The notes under the pieces are model-generated. The model did no database searches, was not told the origin of the DNA, and saw only the letters and a program-made list of their open reading frames with translations. A program made the position numbers and the translations under genes. A DNA stretch of 50,725 bases from Burkholderiaceae bacterium (GTDB taxonomy: Bacteria; Pseudomonadota; Gammaproteobacteria; Burkholderiales; Burkholderiaceae_B): positions 1 through 50,725 of the forward strand of contig JAJOJF010000003.1 in assembly GCA_021208885.1 (NCBI GenBank), read 5' to 3'. Below are positions 16,491 through 25,824 of this stretch, piece by piece. Position 1 is the stretch's first letter, and each line of letters begins with the position of its first letter.

Positions 16491-17201
16491 CTAAACCACA
16501 AAAGACTCATCCTCATGCCTCTTTAGCGCCTGAAAGCGTCGTGCGTAGATTGCTTCAAGAGTGATTTGACGCGACTGCATCTTGCTCATCAAAATGTGGT
16601 CCTTAATTGCGGACTTCGCCTGGTTCAATTGCCCACTAAACACCAGCCCCAAGATCCTGGCGTGCTCATCATAGGTGGCAGCGATCCGCGCAGGCTTGAT
16701 GAAGTCAAGCCTGCGTATGACGCGGATGCGCTCGGTAATGTAGACATGGGTGCGCAGCATTTCATCATTGCACGCAGCTTTGACTAACGCATGATGAAAC
16801 TGCTCATCAAGTTGACCGACCTGAAATGGATCCGTCAGACGGTTTTTCTTTGTTACACACCAAATGGCACGTTGCGGTTCCAGTCGTACCTGGCAATCCG
16901 GACTGCTAATACAACGCGAGATCGCATACTGTTCGATGAGCACCCGAAAATCATACAGGTCGTCAAGCCTCTCAAAATCCAAGCCGGGAACCGACCAGCC
17001 ATGCTTGGGATGCAAATCCAGCAAACCCTCATGATGCAATTGCTGCATAGCCTGCCGAACAGGCGTTCGGCTAATGCCCAATTGCTCAGCGAGTTCCTTT
17101 TCGGACAGGCGATCACCAGGCAAAAGATCAAGCTCGGCTAACCGTGCCTTGATGCTCTGATAGGCCTGGTCTGCCAGCGTTGGGCGTGGGGTTTGCATCA
17201 T
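16491..17201 (-). CDS. GntR-family (FCD subfamily) transcriptional regulator
   Basis: The 236-residue protein has an N-terminal winged helix-turn-helix (LPGDRLSEKELAEQLGISRT near residues 27-46, followed by PVRQAMQQLHHEGLL). An all-helical FCD effector domain follows, with the metal-binding Asp/His residues (FHHALVKAACN; ATYDEHARILG; IKDHI). It starts at ATG 17201, overlapping the natural atzF stop (ATGA) when the atzF frame is corrected. It is the last gene of the transporter-atzF operon and probably senses the substrate or a breakdown product. In the sequence as given, the frame is fused to atzF by a seven-G run. Confidence 0.85.
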   Translation of the reverse strand: MMQTPRPTLADQAYQSIKARLAELDLLPGDRLSEKELAEQLGISRTPVRQAMQQLHHEGLLDLHPKHGWSVPGLDFERLDDLYDFRVLIEQYAISRCISSPDCQVRLEPQRAIWCVTKKNRLTDPFQVGQLDEQFHHALVKAACNDEMLRTHVYITERIRVIRRLDFIKPARIAATYDEHARILGLVFSGQLNQAKSAIKDHILMSKMQSRQITLEAIYARRFQALKRHEDESFVV

Positions 17202-19028
17202 GACTTCAGCGACCTGATGTAAGCACGCCAACCACCAAACGACGTGATGTCCGTAGCCCCCCCGAACTGCCGATGGCTCACAAATAAAACCCGTCACCCA
17301 TCGCCCATCGGCAAGTTCGATTTTGCCTAAACCCAAAGGTGACGGGATAAGTGCAAGAAATCCAGAAACTGCCCAGTGCGGCACATCATAAACCTCAACG
17401 GCAATCATCTCGCCATCCTGGTCCACACGCACCAAGCCCGGCTTTGGCGGCGTGGTGTTGGGCAAGTGGTAGAGGTTGTAGTTCTTGCTCGTCGTGGTCG
17501 TTTGGCTCAACCTTGCACCGGCTGCCTGCAACTGACCGTTCAGAGGCATCTCACTCAAATGGGCCCCCACCACAGCAATGGGATGCGAGTCAATTCGGTT
17601 CATCGAAAGGCAGGGAATGAGATCGGGATCGGTTAACTCTGGGTCCCGCAAATGTCGACCAAGCGGCAATGCCAGGTGACGCTCCCATCGTGCGCCAAGC
17701 GCCAGCAAAGCTTCGTCTGAACCCGCTGGCGCTATCCAGGTCACACCAAACGGCAGACCGTTTTGGGTGAAGCCCGCTGGAGTGGCTAGAGCAGCCCATC
17801 CCAGCAGATTCACAAAATTCGTATAAATACCCAAAGCACTGTTGGCACCAATCGGATCAGCGAGCACGTCCGCGTAACCCGGCAATTGCGGTGCGGTGGG
17901 AACCAGCAACACATCAATCGAATGCCACATAGAGTCAATCAGGGTCGCTAGACGCTTGACCTCATAAAGCGCAGCAAACGCATCGGTAGCATGAAATCCC
18001 TGCCCACGGCTAACGATGGTTTTGACGGTGGGATCCATGCCCGGGACGTCTTTCTTGATGCAATCTTTTGCGGTCAGATAGCGCTCGGCCACCCACGGAC
18101 CGCTATAGAGTTGGTCGGCAACAGCATGAAGACTAGTCATATCAACTTGCACCGGCTCAATAGCCCAGTCAGCCTTGAGTTTTTCGATGCACTTGTCAAA
18201 TAGCTGCGCGTACTCGGCATCGCCAAACACTGGGTTAGCCGGTACACCCACACGCAAGGCTTTGGGGAAGGCAAACTTGGGCTCTGACGGCTTCGCATGA
18301 AACGCTGGCTCTGACCCGTTGTCGATGAAACTTGATAGCACCGCACTGACCTCAGCAGCGCAGGCCACAGTCAGGCTCATGATCGAGACGCAATCAAGCG
18401 TCTTGCAAGCAGGGACCACACCTTCTATGCTAAACCGGCCAGGGGTGGGCTTGGTGCCCACCAGATTATTGAAGCCAGCCGGAATACGACCTGAGCCCGC
18501 GGTGTCAGTACCAAGCGCAAAAGGCACAAGGCCGCGGGCGACCACGCTGGCTGAACCCGAGCTAGATCCACCACTGATATGTTTGTCACTGAACGCATTG
18601 CGCACCCACCCATAGGGTGATCTGGTACCCACCAACCCTGTGGCGAACTGATCGAGATTGGCCTTGGCTACAGGGACCGCTCCAGCAGCTATCAAGGCCT
18701 CGACCACAGTGGCATGAGCCTGCGCAACGTAGCCAAACTCAGGACATCCTGCGGTTGTGGGCCAGCCCGCAATGTCGATATTGTCCTTGACCACAAACGG
18801 CACACCCCAAAGGGGGCAGCGCTTGGGGTCGAGTTGGGCCAGTGCGGCGAACAAAACTTCACGTTGCGCGGCGCTTGGCAGGTAAATCAATGCTGTATCA
18901 CCTTCTGGGCCGCATCCATTGGCATCTAGTTGTGCCCACAGACCAGTCAGGTGTGTCTTTGCGTCAACAGCACCTTGAGCATAGGCCTGGCGATAGTCTG
19001 CAATAGTCAATAAGGACTGGTCAAGCAT
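17198..19028 (-). CDS. atzF: allophanate hydrolase (frameshifted at a 7-G run near its 3' end)
   Basis: The protein hydrolyses allophanate (urea-1-carboxylate) to ammonia and CO2. The amidase-signature domain (about 1-420) carries VVKDNIDIAGWPTTAGCP with the catalytic Lys and the HISGGSSSGSA serine motif. LGTDTAGSGRIPAGF supplies the acyl Ser region and FNNLVGTKP follows. The AtzF C-terminal domain follows (VGAHLSEMPLNGQL; KNYNLYHLP). At 17257-17263 the coding strand has seven G. With six, the frame continues to the canonical end ATDITSFGGWRAYIRSLKS and TGA 17198-17200; with seven it runs into gntR. The span 17198-19028 is 3n+1, as expected for one extra base. ATG 19028 has AGGAG seven bases upstream. 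Confidence 0.88.
17257..17263 (-). repeat. seven-G homopolymer at the atzF 3' end
   Basis: Seven consecutive C on the plus strand (G on the coding strand). Length 7 fuses atzF and gntR into one 845-residue frame; length 6 gives two normal overlapping genes. It may be a sequencing error, a mutation or a slippage site. Confidence 0.85.
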
Positions 19029-20793
19029 GGACAAACTCCTGGTCTTGTCGATGTTCAGAGGGGGGACGTGGTGCAGCGGCCAGCAATTCACGGGTGTATG
19101 CATGTACGGGGCTGGCCAGCACTTGTGCGGTTGGTCCTTGCTCGACAATTTCGCCTGCTCGCATGACAATTATGCGATCACACAAAAGACGCACCACCTC
19201 GAGATCATGGCTGACAAACAGATAAGCCATACCGGTGCGCATACGCAAATCAACAAGCAAATTGAGAACTATCGCTTGCACAGACACATCCAACGCTGCC
19301 GTAGGCTCATCGAGTATCAGCAGATCAGGCTCAGTGGCAATCGCACGCGCAATGCCGACCCGAGCCTTTTGTCCTCCAGAAAGCTGATGTGGCAGTCGCG
19401 TTAGCAAATCGCTGGGCAGCCCGACCATTTGCGCCAACTCATGCACGCGCCTGTCGATTTGCGCTTTATCCTTTAATCCCACCAGCCGTCGCAATGGATC
19501 TGCAATCGAATCAGCCGCACTGAAGCGAGGATTCAGACTGTCCGTTGGATCTTGAAACACCATTTGTAGAGTTCGTCGGGTTGGATGATGCACAAACGCA
19601 TCACGGCGTATCAGCGTGATGTCCTGGCCTTTAAAGCGAATGGCACCATCGGTTGGATCAAGCAAACGCATGATCATCGAAGAAGTAGTCGATTTGCCAC
19701 AGCCAGACTCGCCTACTAGCCCGACGCTCTCGCCAGCCCAAATATCAAACGAGATTCCCTTGACAGCCTCAAATGCCCTGGCAGGCCGCCTGGCAAGCAT
19801 ATCGGTGAATGTGCGCTTACCCACAAACGAACGACGAAGCTCCTGAACTTGCAACACAGGTTGCCTGCGCTCCAGCAGTGGCTGCTTGAACATAGACTCT
19901 ACTTGAGACACCAGTGTCATCTTGTCTTCAGTAATTTCTTCCCCAGCACTATCAGCCGGTAACAAATCAAGCACGCTCTGAGCAGAGTGTGGAGTTGCCT
20001 TCACGAGCTTGCGTGTATAGGGGTGCGTGGGGTGCTGAAAGATCTGCGCCGCTGGACCAGCTTCAACGATTACGCCCTTTTGCATAATGGCTACCCGATC
20101 GCAATACTCGCCTGCCAAACCAAGGTCGTGCGTGATAAGAATGCTGGCCATGCCATGCTGACGCGTTAGCTCTCGCACCAACTCCATTACCGCACGCTGG
20201 GTAGTGACATCTAGCCCGGTAGTCGGCTCATCTGCAATCAGGATCCGGGGCTTGCAGGCTAGCGCCATGGCAATGACCACGCGCTGGCACATGCCACCAG
20301 ACAGTTCAAAAGGATAAGCGTCTACACGCTGATCCGGATTACGGATCTGCACGTTTGCCAGTGCCTCGATCGCCTTGGAACGCGCATTTTGTCGGGTGCA
20401 CTGGTTGTGCTGCAACAAAACATCGGCAATTTGGTCGCCCACCGTACGAATCGGGTTTAGCGCAGCGCGTGGATTCTGAAAAATCATTGATATTTCCCGC
20501 CCACGAATATCGCGCATGGTTGATTCGTCTGTAGGCAACAGATCAATGCCCGAGTAAACAGCCCTGCCAGACGTGACTCGCCCGGCCCGGTCTAGCAACC
20601 CCATCAGCGCATAGGACGTCACAGATTTGCCAGAGCCCGACTCACCCACAATGCCAAGGGTTTCACCGCGAGACAGTGACAAGCTGATATCTTGCACAGC
20701 ATGCACCACACCATGCCGGGTCTGAAAGTCGACCCTCAGATGATCAAGCGTCAGCAAAGGGGCAAATGAAGTTGTGTCTTGGTTGTGCTTCAT
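19021..20793 (-). CDS. peptide/nickel-type ABC transporter, fused DppD-DppF ATPases
   Basis: A single 590-residue chain carries two complete nucleotide-binding domains. Domain 1 (about 1-270) has GESGSGKSV, an atypical signature LSGGMCQRV and Walker [13 protein letters not shown]. Domain 2 (about 310-580) has [18 protein letters not shown] and [12 protein letters not shown]. Both have the oligopeptide-importer extension with a prominent HPYTR or HAYTRELL segment. It energises the DppB/DppC-like permeases encoded upstream and overlaps atzF by eight bases, tying uptake to allophanate metabolism. Confidence 0.93.
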   Translation of the reverse strand: MKHNQDTTSFAPLLTLDHLRVDFQTRHGVVHAVQDISLSLSRGETLGIVGESGSGKSVTSYALMGLLDRAGRVTSGRAVYSGIDLLPTDESTMRDIRGREISMIFQNPRAALNPIRTVGDQIADVLLQHNQCTRQNARSKAIEALANVQIRNPDQRVDAYPFELSGGMCQRVVIAMALACKPRILIADEPTTGLDVTTQRAVMELVRELTRQHGMASILITHDLGLAGEYCDRVAIMQKGVIVEAGPAAQIFQHPTHPYTRKLVKATPHSAQSVLDLLPADSAGEEITEDKMTLVSQVESMFKQPLLERRQPVLQVQELRRSFVGKRTFTDMLARRPARAFEAVKGISFDIWAGESVGLVGESGCGKSTTSSMIMRLLDPTDGAIRFKGQDITLIRRDAFVHHPTRRTLQMVFQDPTDSLNPRFSAADSIADPLRRLVGLKDKAQIDRRVHELAQMVGLPSDLLTRLPHQLSGGQKARVGIARAIATEPDLLILDEPTAALDVSVQAIVLNLLVDLRMRTGMAYLFVSHDLEVVRLLCDRIIVMRAGEIVEQGPTAQVLASPVHAYTRELLAAAPRPPSEHRQDQEFVHA

Positions 20794-21638
20794 GTGCGCC
20801 TCTGAGGATCAACGATGTCTCGCAAGCCATCACCTAACAAGTTGAAGGTAAAGACAGCAAGCATCAAAGCGGCACCAGGGAAAACCACCAACCACCATTC
20901 ACCAGAAACGATGTAGCTTGCCCCTTCGGCGACCATAATGCCCCACTCTGCCGTTGGTGGCCGCACGCCGAGCCCAATAAAAGATAATCCTGCGGCATTT
21001 AGAATCGCCCACCCCATGTTTAATGAGACTTGAACCATCATGGGTGGCAGAGCGTTAGGCAAAATCCGTCCAAACAAGATGCGCCAGGGTCCGTTGCCCG
21101 CTAATTGCGAAGCCAGCACCCAGCCGGCTTGACGGCGCACCACGACTTCAGCGCGTGCCACACGTGCGTAAAACGGCAAATTAATAATTGCGGTGGCAAT
21201 CACCACGTTTTGTACCGTGTTGCCAGAAGCCGCTACGATCCCCATCGCCAGCACAAAAAGCGGAAAAGCCATGATGGTATCCATAATCCGCCCAAAAGCG
21301 TTGTCAAACCACCCCCCAAAATATCCGGCCATGCCACCAAGAGATGCACCCACCACGAATGACAACAGCACCGCGCTGACAGAAAGCATCAAATCCAGAC
21401 GGGTCGCCACCACCACCCGAGAGAACACATCGCGTCCTAGGTGATCGGTGCCAAACCAGTGCTGCCAGCTTGGCGGCCTTAAAGATTGTGCAGTGCTCGC
21501 CATCGGGTCGTGAGGCACCAGATACGGACCCAGGATTGCAGTAAGCACAATGACCGCAAACAACGTCATAGCCAAGAGCGTCACGGGATTGCTAGTTACC
21601 ACGTAACGAACATGCCCCAGAAATGTCGTGTTAGCCAT
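20790..21638 (-). CDS. peptide/nickel-type ABC transporter permease (DppC-like)
   Basis: The 282-residue permease has an N-terminal extension with a first membrane segment (TLLAMTLFAVIVLTAILGPYLV), the LGTDHLGRDVFSR-type region (here FGTDHLGRDVFSRVV) and five further membrane segments. The coupling-loop motif is YARVARAEVVVRRQAGWVLA and the end LGDGLRDIVDPQRR is typical of DppC/OppC. It overlaps the ATPase gene by four bases. Confidence 0.93.
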   Translation of the reverse strand: MANTTFLGHVRYVVTSNPVTLLAMTLFAVIVLTAILGPYLVPHDPMASTAQSLRPPSWQHWFGTDHLGRDVFSRVVVATRLDLMLSVSAVLLSFVVGASLGGMAGYFGGWFDNAFGRIMDTIMAFPLFVLAMGIVAASGNTVQNVVIATAIINLPFYARVARAEVVVRRQAGWVLASQLAGNGPWRILFGRILPNALPPMMVQVSLNMGWAILNAAGLSFIGLGVRPPTAEWGIMVAEGASYIVSGEWWLVVFPGAALMLAVFTFNLLGDGLRDIVDPQRRT

Positions 21639-22650
21639 CTATTTTCACCCTGGGATCTACTAGCGTGTACAACAGGTCCACGCACAAATTCAAAGCCACA
21701 AACAAAAGTGCCATGGCCAGCACAAAGCCCTGCACAGCTGCGTAGTCAGAGGCCACCAACGCCTCAATAGCAAATGAGCCGATGCCTGGCCAGCTAAAAA
21801 CTTTCTCCACCAGCACATTTGCGCCCAACGAAAACGAGAACACCATGCCTAGCGTGGTGATAACTGGCAATAATGCGTTTCGCAAGGCATAGGTACGCAA
21901 GACCTTCTGGTAGGGCAAACCGCAGGCTCGTGCTGTTCTGACGTAGTCTGAGGCGAGCGATTGAAGCATGGCAGCACGTGTCATGCGCGCCAGCGGCGCC
22001 AATGTAAAGAGCGCTAGCGTAATAGCCGGCAGCGCAAGTTGCTTAAGTGATGACCAAAAGACTTCGAGATCGCCGTCAATCAGCGCGTCGACCAAATAAA
22101 ACCCCGTTATGTGCAGTGGTGAAAGATAAAGAACATCCAGCCGCCCCAACGGCGGCGGTGCCCAGCCAAGCAAGAAATAAAATACATAAACCAGCAATAA
22201 CCCGGTAAAAAATGTCGGCAGGCTCACACCGGCGGTCACTACAAAACGGCAAAGCTGATCAATCCAGGTATCTTGATGCGTTGCCGCCAGAATGCCTAGC
22301 GGCAACGCAATCGATAGCGACAACAACAACGCCACTAATGTCAGTTCAAGCGATGCTGGTAAACGCGTGAGCAGTTCATCAACCACGGACTGCCCCGTGG
22401 TTAGCGACTGACCTAACTCTGCGCGTGAAAGCTCCCCAAGATATCGGCCAAACTGAACCGGCAGAGGCTGGTCTAATCCGAGTTGACCGCGGATTTCCGC
22501 AATTGATTCAGGCGTGGCTGCCGGTCCCGCAAAAAACACCGCTGGGTCACCAGGCAGCGCCCGAGTCAACAGGAATGTGATCAACACAATGCCAAATACC
22601 GTGGGCACTGCTTGCAAAAGACGCTTGAACACAACAAGAAGGCGTTCCAT
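21631..22650 (-). CDS. peptide/nickel-type ABC transporter permease (DppB-like)
   Basis: The 339-residue permease has the DppB/OppB layout: N-terminal membrane segment, ALPGDPAVFFAGPAATPE, five more membrane segments, and the coupling loop (MTRAAMLQSLASDYVRTARACGLP). It ends with LCVDLLYTLVDPRVKI. It overlaps the dppC-like gene by eight bases and follows the binding-protein gene by 13, forming a compact operon. Confidence 0.93.
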   Translation of the reverse strand: MERLLVVFKRLLQAVPTVFGIVLITFLLTRALPGDPAVFFAGPAATPESIAEIRGQLGLDQPLPVQFGRYLGELSRAELGQSLTTGQSVVDELLTRLPASLELTLVALLLSLSIALPLGILAATHQDTWIDQLCRFVVTAGVSLPTFFTGLLLVYVFYFLLGWAPPPLGRLDVLYLSPLHITGFYLVDALIDGDLEVFWSSLKQLALPAITLALFTLAPLARMTRAAMLQSLASDYVRTARACGLPYQKVLRTYALRNALLPVITTLGMVFSFSLGANVLVEKVFSWPGIGSFAIEALVASDYAAVQGFVLAMALLFVALNLCVDLLYTLVDPRVKIDG

Positions 22651-22663
22651 CAGACTACTCCGC

Positions 22664-24277
22664 TTAACCCATCTTCAAGGGACGTACATCAAGCTGACGG
22701 TGGTACCAACTGGTGTAGCCACCAAGAGCTGGTGACATCGCTGACTCAAGCGTCGGTTGATACAGTGGAATACGTGGCAAGTCTTCAAACGCAAGCTCAA
22801 TCATGCGCAAGACATTCGGGGTGTACTGGGGGTTGGATTTCTCCATAAAAAGTGTGTCATCAATCAGCTTTTTCATTTCGGCGCTGTCATAGTTCGATGC
22901 GTTAAAGAGATTGCCCTTGATATAAGCCCAATAGAAGTAGTAGTCCGGCGTATTGAGCCAGCCACCAAAGTTCTCGAGCAAGAAGGGAAGCTTTTTCTCG
23001 ACCAAAGCGATGGTGCGCCAATTAGCACCCGGCACCTTATCAAGCGTGACTTTGATGCCGATCTTGCCGAGCCCTTCCTGGATCAACAGTGCTGCAGGTT
23101 CTGCCCAATCGGCCACACCAAGGTCAAACGACAGCGGCACCTCAAACCCATTGGGGTAAGCGCTTTTAGCCAGCATGGCTTTGGCCTCATCGATCTTGGT
23201 GTCATATGGGAAAGGTTGTGGCCACACAGGCTCACTGGGCTTGGCGTCCTTTGCACCCCACATTTTTTCGCCCATCCCATAAGCCGCCTGCTGGAATATC
23301 TGCTCGTACGGGATGGCATACGCTACCGCTTTTCGTACATTGGCGTCTCTAAATGGCTCGAAGATCTGGTTCATGCAAACCACGTGCAGCGTGTTGTCAA
23401 TGGGCGTGCCCACTACTGTGACCTTGTCATTACCGGTCAACTCTTTGGCGTCTTTGTTGGGAATACTGAATGACAGTTGGGCATCTGCACGCTCGATCAG
23501 CGCACGACGGGTCGCCTGTGAAGGCACCTCACGCACAATCACTCGCCGCAAAGCCGGCTTGGGGCCACACGCCCAGTTGTCATTGCGCTCATAGACCAAT
23601 TGTTGACCCGCATCCCAGCGGGCAACTTTAAAAGCACCGCTGCCAGCAGGCGTCTTGTGCAGGTACTCGGTTGCCCAAGGGTCGGCTGCAGTCGCATTGG
23701 CTTTGGCGACAGTCGAATTGATGATCACAGCAACAGGCACACCGAGGTTGGGCAGTGACAGCTTTGAGGGCTGATCGAGCTTGATTTGAAACGTCTTGGC
23801 GTCAACCACCACAAATTGGTCTGGGCGATTAAAGCCACCTGCACCCATCTGAACCTTGGGAAATCCACCCAAGGCGAGCGCCCGATCAAACGACCACTTC
23901 ACGTCATCAGCAGTCACGGGCTTGCCATCCCAGAAAGTCGCGTTAGCGCGCAACTTAAACGTAATTGCAGTGCGGTCTGCAGACAGCTCCCAACTTTCAG
24001 CCAACTCGCCAATGACATTGTCATAGTCATAAACCTGAGCACCGTTGGGCAGTTGCTTGAGTCCAAATGACACCAGACGGTCATAGCAATTGACGGCAAC
24101 TTGATAGCTCGGGCGGTTGGTGCCAGGCCGATGAATATCCAGGCTATTAATCGTGTTGCCAATCAAAACAACAGCAGTATCTGAGGCGGCAGCGAAAGCA
24201 TTGGACTTTAAAAATGGCAGTATGGCTGATCCCAGGGTAATGGCACCAGCTCCTTTCAAGAGGTCACGACGGTTCAT
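22664..24277 (-). CDS. peptide-type ABC transporter substrate-binding protein
   Basis: A family-5 extracellular binding protein of about 537 residues starts at ATG 24277 with AAGGAA as ribosome-binding site. The N-terminus NRRDLLKGAGAITLGSAILPF looks like a Tat-type signal peptide. The mature part contains the YDRLVSFG, TFWDGKPVTADDVKWSFDRA and RVIVREVPSQATRRALIERADAQ-type segments of DppA/OppA relatives. Family members bind peptides but also nickel, opines or other small organics. It is the first gene of the operon and lies 52 bases from a palindromic operator candidate. Confidence 0.92.
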   Translation of the reverse strand: MNRRDLLKGAGAITLGSAILPFLKSNAFAAASDTAVVLIGNTINSLDIHRPGTNRPSYQVAVNCYDRLVSFGLKQLPNGAQVYDYDNVIGELAESWELSADRTAITFKLRANATFWDGKPVTADDVKWSFDRALALGGFPKVQMGAGGFNRPDQFVVVDAKTFQIKLDQPSKLSLPNLGVPVAVIINSTVAKANATAADPWATEYLHKTPAGSGAFKVARWDAGQQLVYERNDNWACGPKPALRRVIVREVPSQATRRALIERADAQLSFSIPNKDAKELTGNDKVTVVGTPIDNTLHVVCMNQIFEPFRDANVRKAVAYAIPYEQIFQQAAYGMGEKMWGAKDAKPSEPVWPQPFPYDTKIDEAKAMLAKSAYPNGFEVPLSFDLGVADWAEPAALLIQEGLGKIGIKVTLDKVPGANWRTIALVEKKLPFLLENFGGWLNTPDYYFYWAYIKGNLFNASNYDSAEMKKLIDDTLFMEKSNPQYTPNVLRMIELAFEDLPRIPLYQPTLESAMSPALGGYTSWYHRQLDVRPLKMG

Positions 24278-24324
24278 GGCGAAGTTCCTTGCAGTGAGGG
24301 TCAACGGAGTCAACCGCGGCAAAG

Positions 24325-24342
24325 CGGTATACCGACCGGTAT
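24325..24342. promoter_or_regulatory. palindromic operator candidate between the transporter operon and the amidohydrolase genes
   Basis: CGGTATACCGACCGGTAT contains two overlapping perfect palindromes: CGGTATACCG (24325-24334) and ATACCG-AC-CGGTAT (24329-24342), that is, three six-base half-sites. It lies about 50 bases before the binding-protein ATG and about 220 bases before the divergent amidohydrolase. GntR/FCD regulators bind palindromes of this size, so the locus regulator is the natural candidate. Confidence 0.5.
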
Positions 24343-24564
24343 GCAAGAAGCGTGCCAGCCCGGATTACCACTGAATCCGCAAGTCCGAGCCCAGAAATGG
24401 GCAAAACAAGAGTCCTTAAAAGTGCATGAATCACCATGAAGGCGCATGTAGCTTGCCTTACTGCGCCAGCAGTGGCGGTTATCAGAAGCCCACGAAGTGG
24501 CATGGATTTTGCATAACCCTCGCTGTTATTTCACCGCAGTGTGTGATTGCTCAGGAGACAACCA

Positions 24565-25824
24565 ATGAAAAGCTTGCTATTGAAGTCCGGACGCATTATT
24601 GATCCAGCCAATGATGTCGATCTGATTGGCGATCTGGCTATTTGCGACGGCAAGGTAGCCGGTATCAACTTGCCGCAATTCGTAGCCGATGACGTGATCG
24701 ATTGCAGCGGAGGGCTGGTTCTTCCTGGGCTGATAGATACACACGCCCATGTCTTTCGCTATGTCACGGGGCGCTTTGGTTTAGATGCAGATACCTGTGG
24801 CGTCAATAGCGGCGTGACCACACTTATCGATCAAGGAGGAGCGAGCTGCATCACAATCCCAGCAATGAAGCACTACGTCTGTGAACCCGCAAAAACACGC
24901 GTACTGTCGTTTATTTCAGCCTACCTCGTGGGCGGCTTGGAGGGTCATTACTATCCAGAGCTCTATCGGCCCGAATGCTGCGACGTACACGCCACAGCTA
25001 AAGCAGCTCACGCCTATCCTGAACTGGTGCGCGGAATCAAGGCACACGCCGAGCTTGGTGGCTACCAACGCTGGGGGGAGTCGGTCATGGCCATCGCCGC
25101 CGATATTGGCAAAGTCACTGGCTTGCCACTCTACATCCACCTCGGACAACTTTGGCCATCGCCAGACAAAGCGGAGCATGCGATCGAGCCTGACGAGATT
25201 TTGGACTCCATTGTGCCGCTTTTGAAGGCCGGTGACGTACTTGCCCATCCGTTTAGCCGACACCCGGGGGGCTTTATTGATGCCACGGGTCAGCTTCATC
25301 CGCTGGTACGAGAGGCTATCGATGCCGGCATCAAAATCGATGTGGGACATGGATCCCATTTCAGTTTTGCCATTGCCAGGCGTGCGCTTGAGCATGGCAT
25401 CATTCCTGACACACTCGGGGCGGACATGCATGGCTATAACACCCATCATCGCCCTCACCCACCGGCCACACCCACCATTCACCCGGATGAGGGCGATCAT
25501 TTGTTTGCCAGTGCGGTACCTTTTTGTTTGACATCAGCCATGACCAGCATGCTGGCACTTGGACTTGACCTGCACACCGTCATAAGCATGGTGACCGTGA
25601 ACGCAGCACAGATGTGTGGGATGCAGGATCAAATTGGCGCGCTTTCGCCGGGGCGAGTTGCCGATGTGACTGTGCTAAACGATGATCGTGGTCGATGGGC
25701 ATTACGTGACAACGATGGTAACCAAGCGATTGCGGACAGGTGGCTATCGCCACGCTTTTGTTTGCGGGCCGGCGAACGGTTTGATTCGCACCAGCAGTTA
25801 CTTCCACAACCACAGGCAGCATGA
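24565..25824 (+). CDS. amidohydrolase/deacetylase-family metallohydrolase
   Basis: The 419-residue TIM-barrel amidohydrolase has the metal-binding DTHAHVF motif near residue 60, the likely carbamylated lysine in RGIKAHAE, IHLGQ and LAHPFSRH histidines, and the catalytic aspartate in LGADMHGYNTH. The closest known families are dihydroorotase-like deacetylases such as the Atu3266 group, which cleave amide or ester bonds. ATG 24565 is preceded by CAGGAGA; a TTG at 24547 opens the same frame but has no support. It is divergent from the transporter operon, and its stop overlaps the next start as ATGA. It probably acts on the imported compound. Confidence 0.88.
   Translation: MKSLLLKSGRIIDPANDVDLIGDLAICDGKVAGINLPQFVADDVIDCSGGLVLPGLIDTHAHVFRYVTGRFGLDADTCGVNSGVTTLIDQGGASCITIPAMKHYVCEPAKTRVLSFISAYLVGGLEGHYYPELYRPECCDVHATAKAAHAYPELVRGIKAHAELGGYQRWGESVMAIAADIGKVTGLPLYIHLGQLWPSPDKAEHAIEPDEILDSIVPLLKAGDVLAHPFSRHPGGFIDATGQLHPLVREAIDAGIKIDVGHGSHFSFAIARRALEHGIIPDTLGADMHGYNTHHRPHPPATPTIHPDEGDHLFASAVPFCLTSAMTSMLALGLDLHTVISMVTVNAAQMCGMQDQIGALSPGRVADVTVLNDDRGRWALRDNDGNQAIADRWLSPRFCLRAGERFDSHQQLLPQPQAA

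Noticed and set aside
16307..16564. 85-residue plus-strand frame upstream of phnD
   Set aside because: TTG start, 73-base overlap with gntR on the other strand and no recognisable protein features.
16491..19169. A single 892-residue amidase-GntR protein starting at 19169
   Set aside because: The first 47 residues lie inside the upstream ATPase gene in another frame; ATG 19028 has a good ribosome-binding site. The fusion itself depends on a seven-G run, and the other frame gives the canonical AtzF end.
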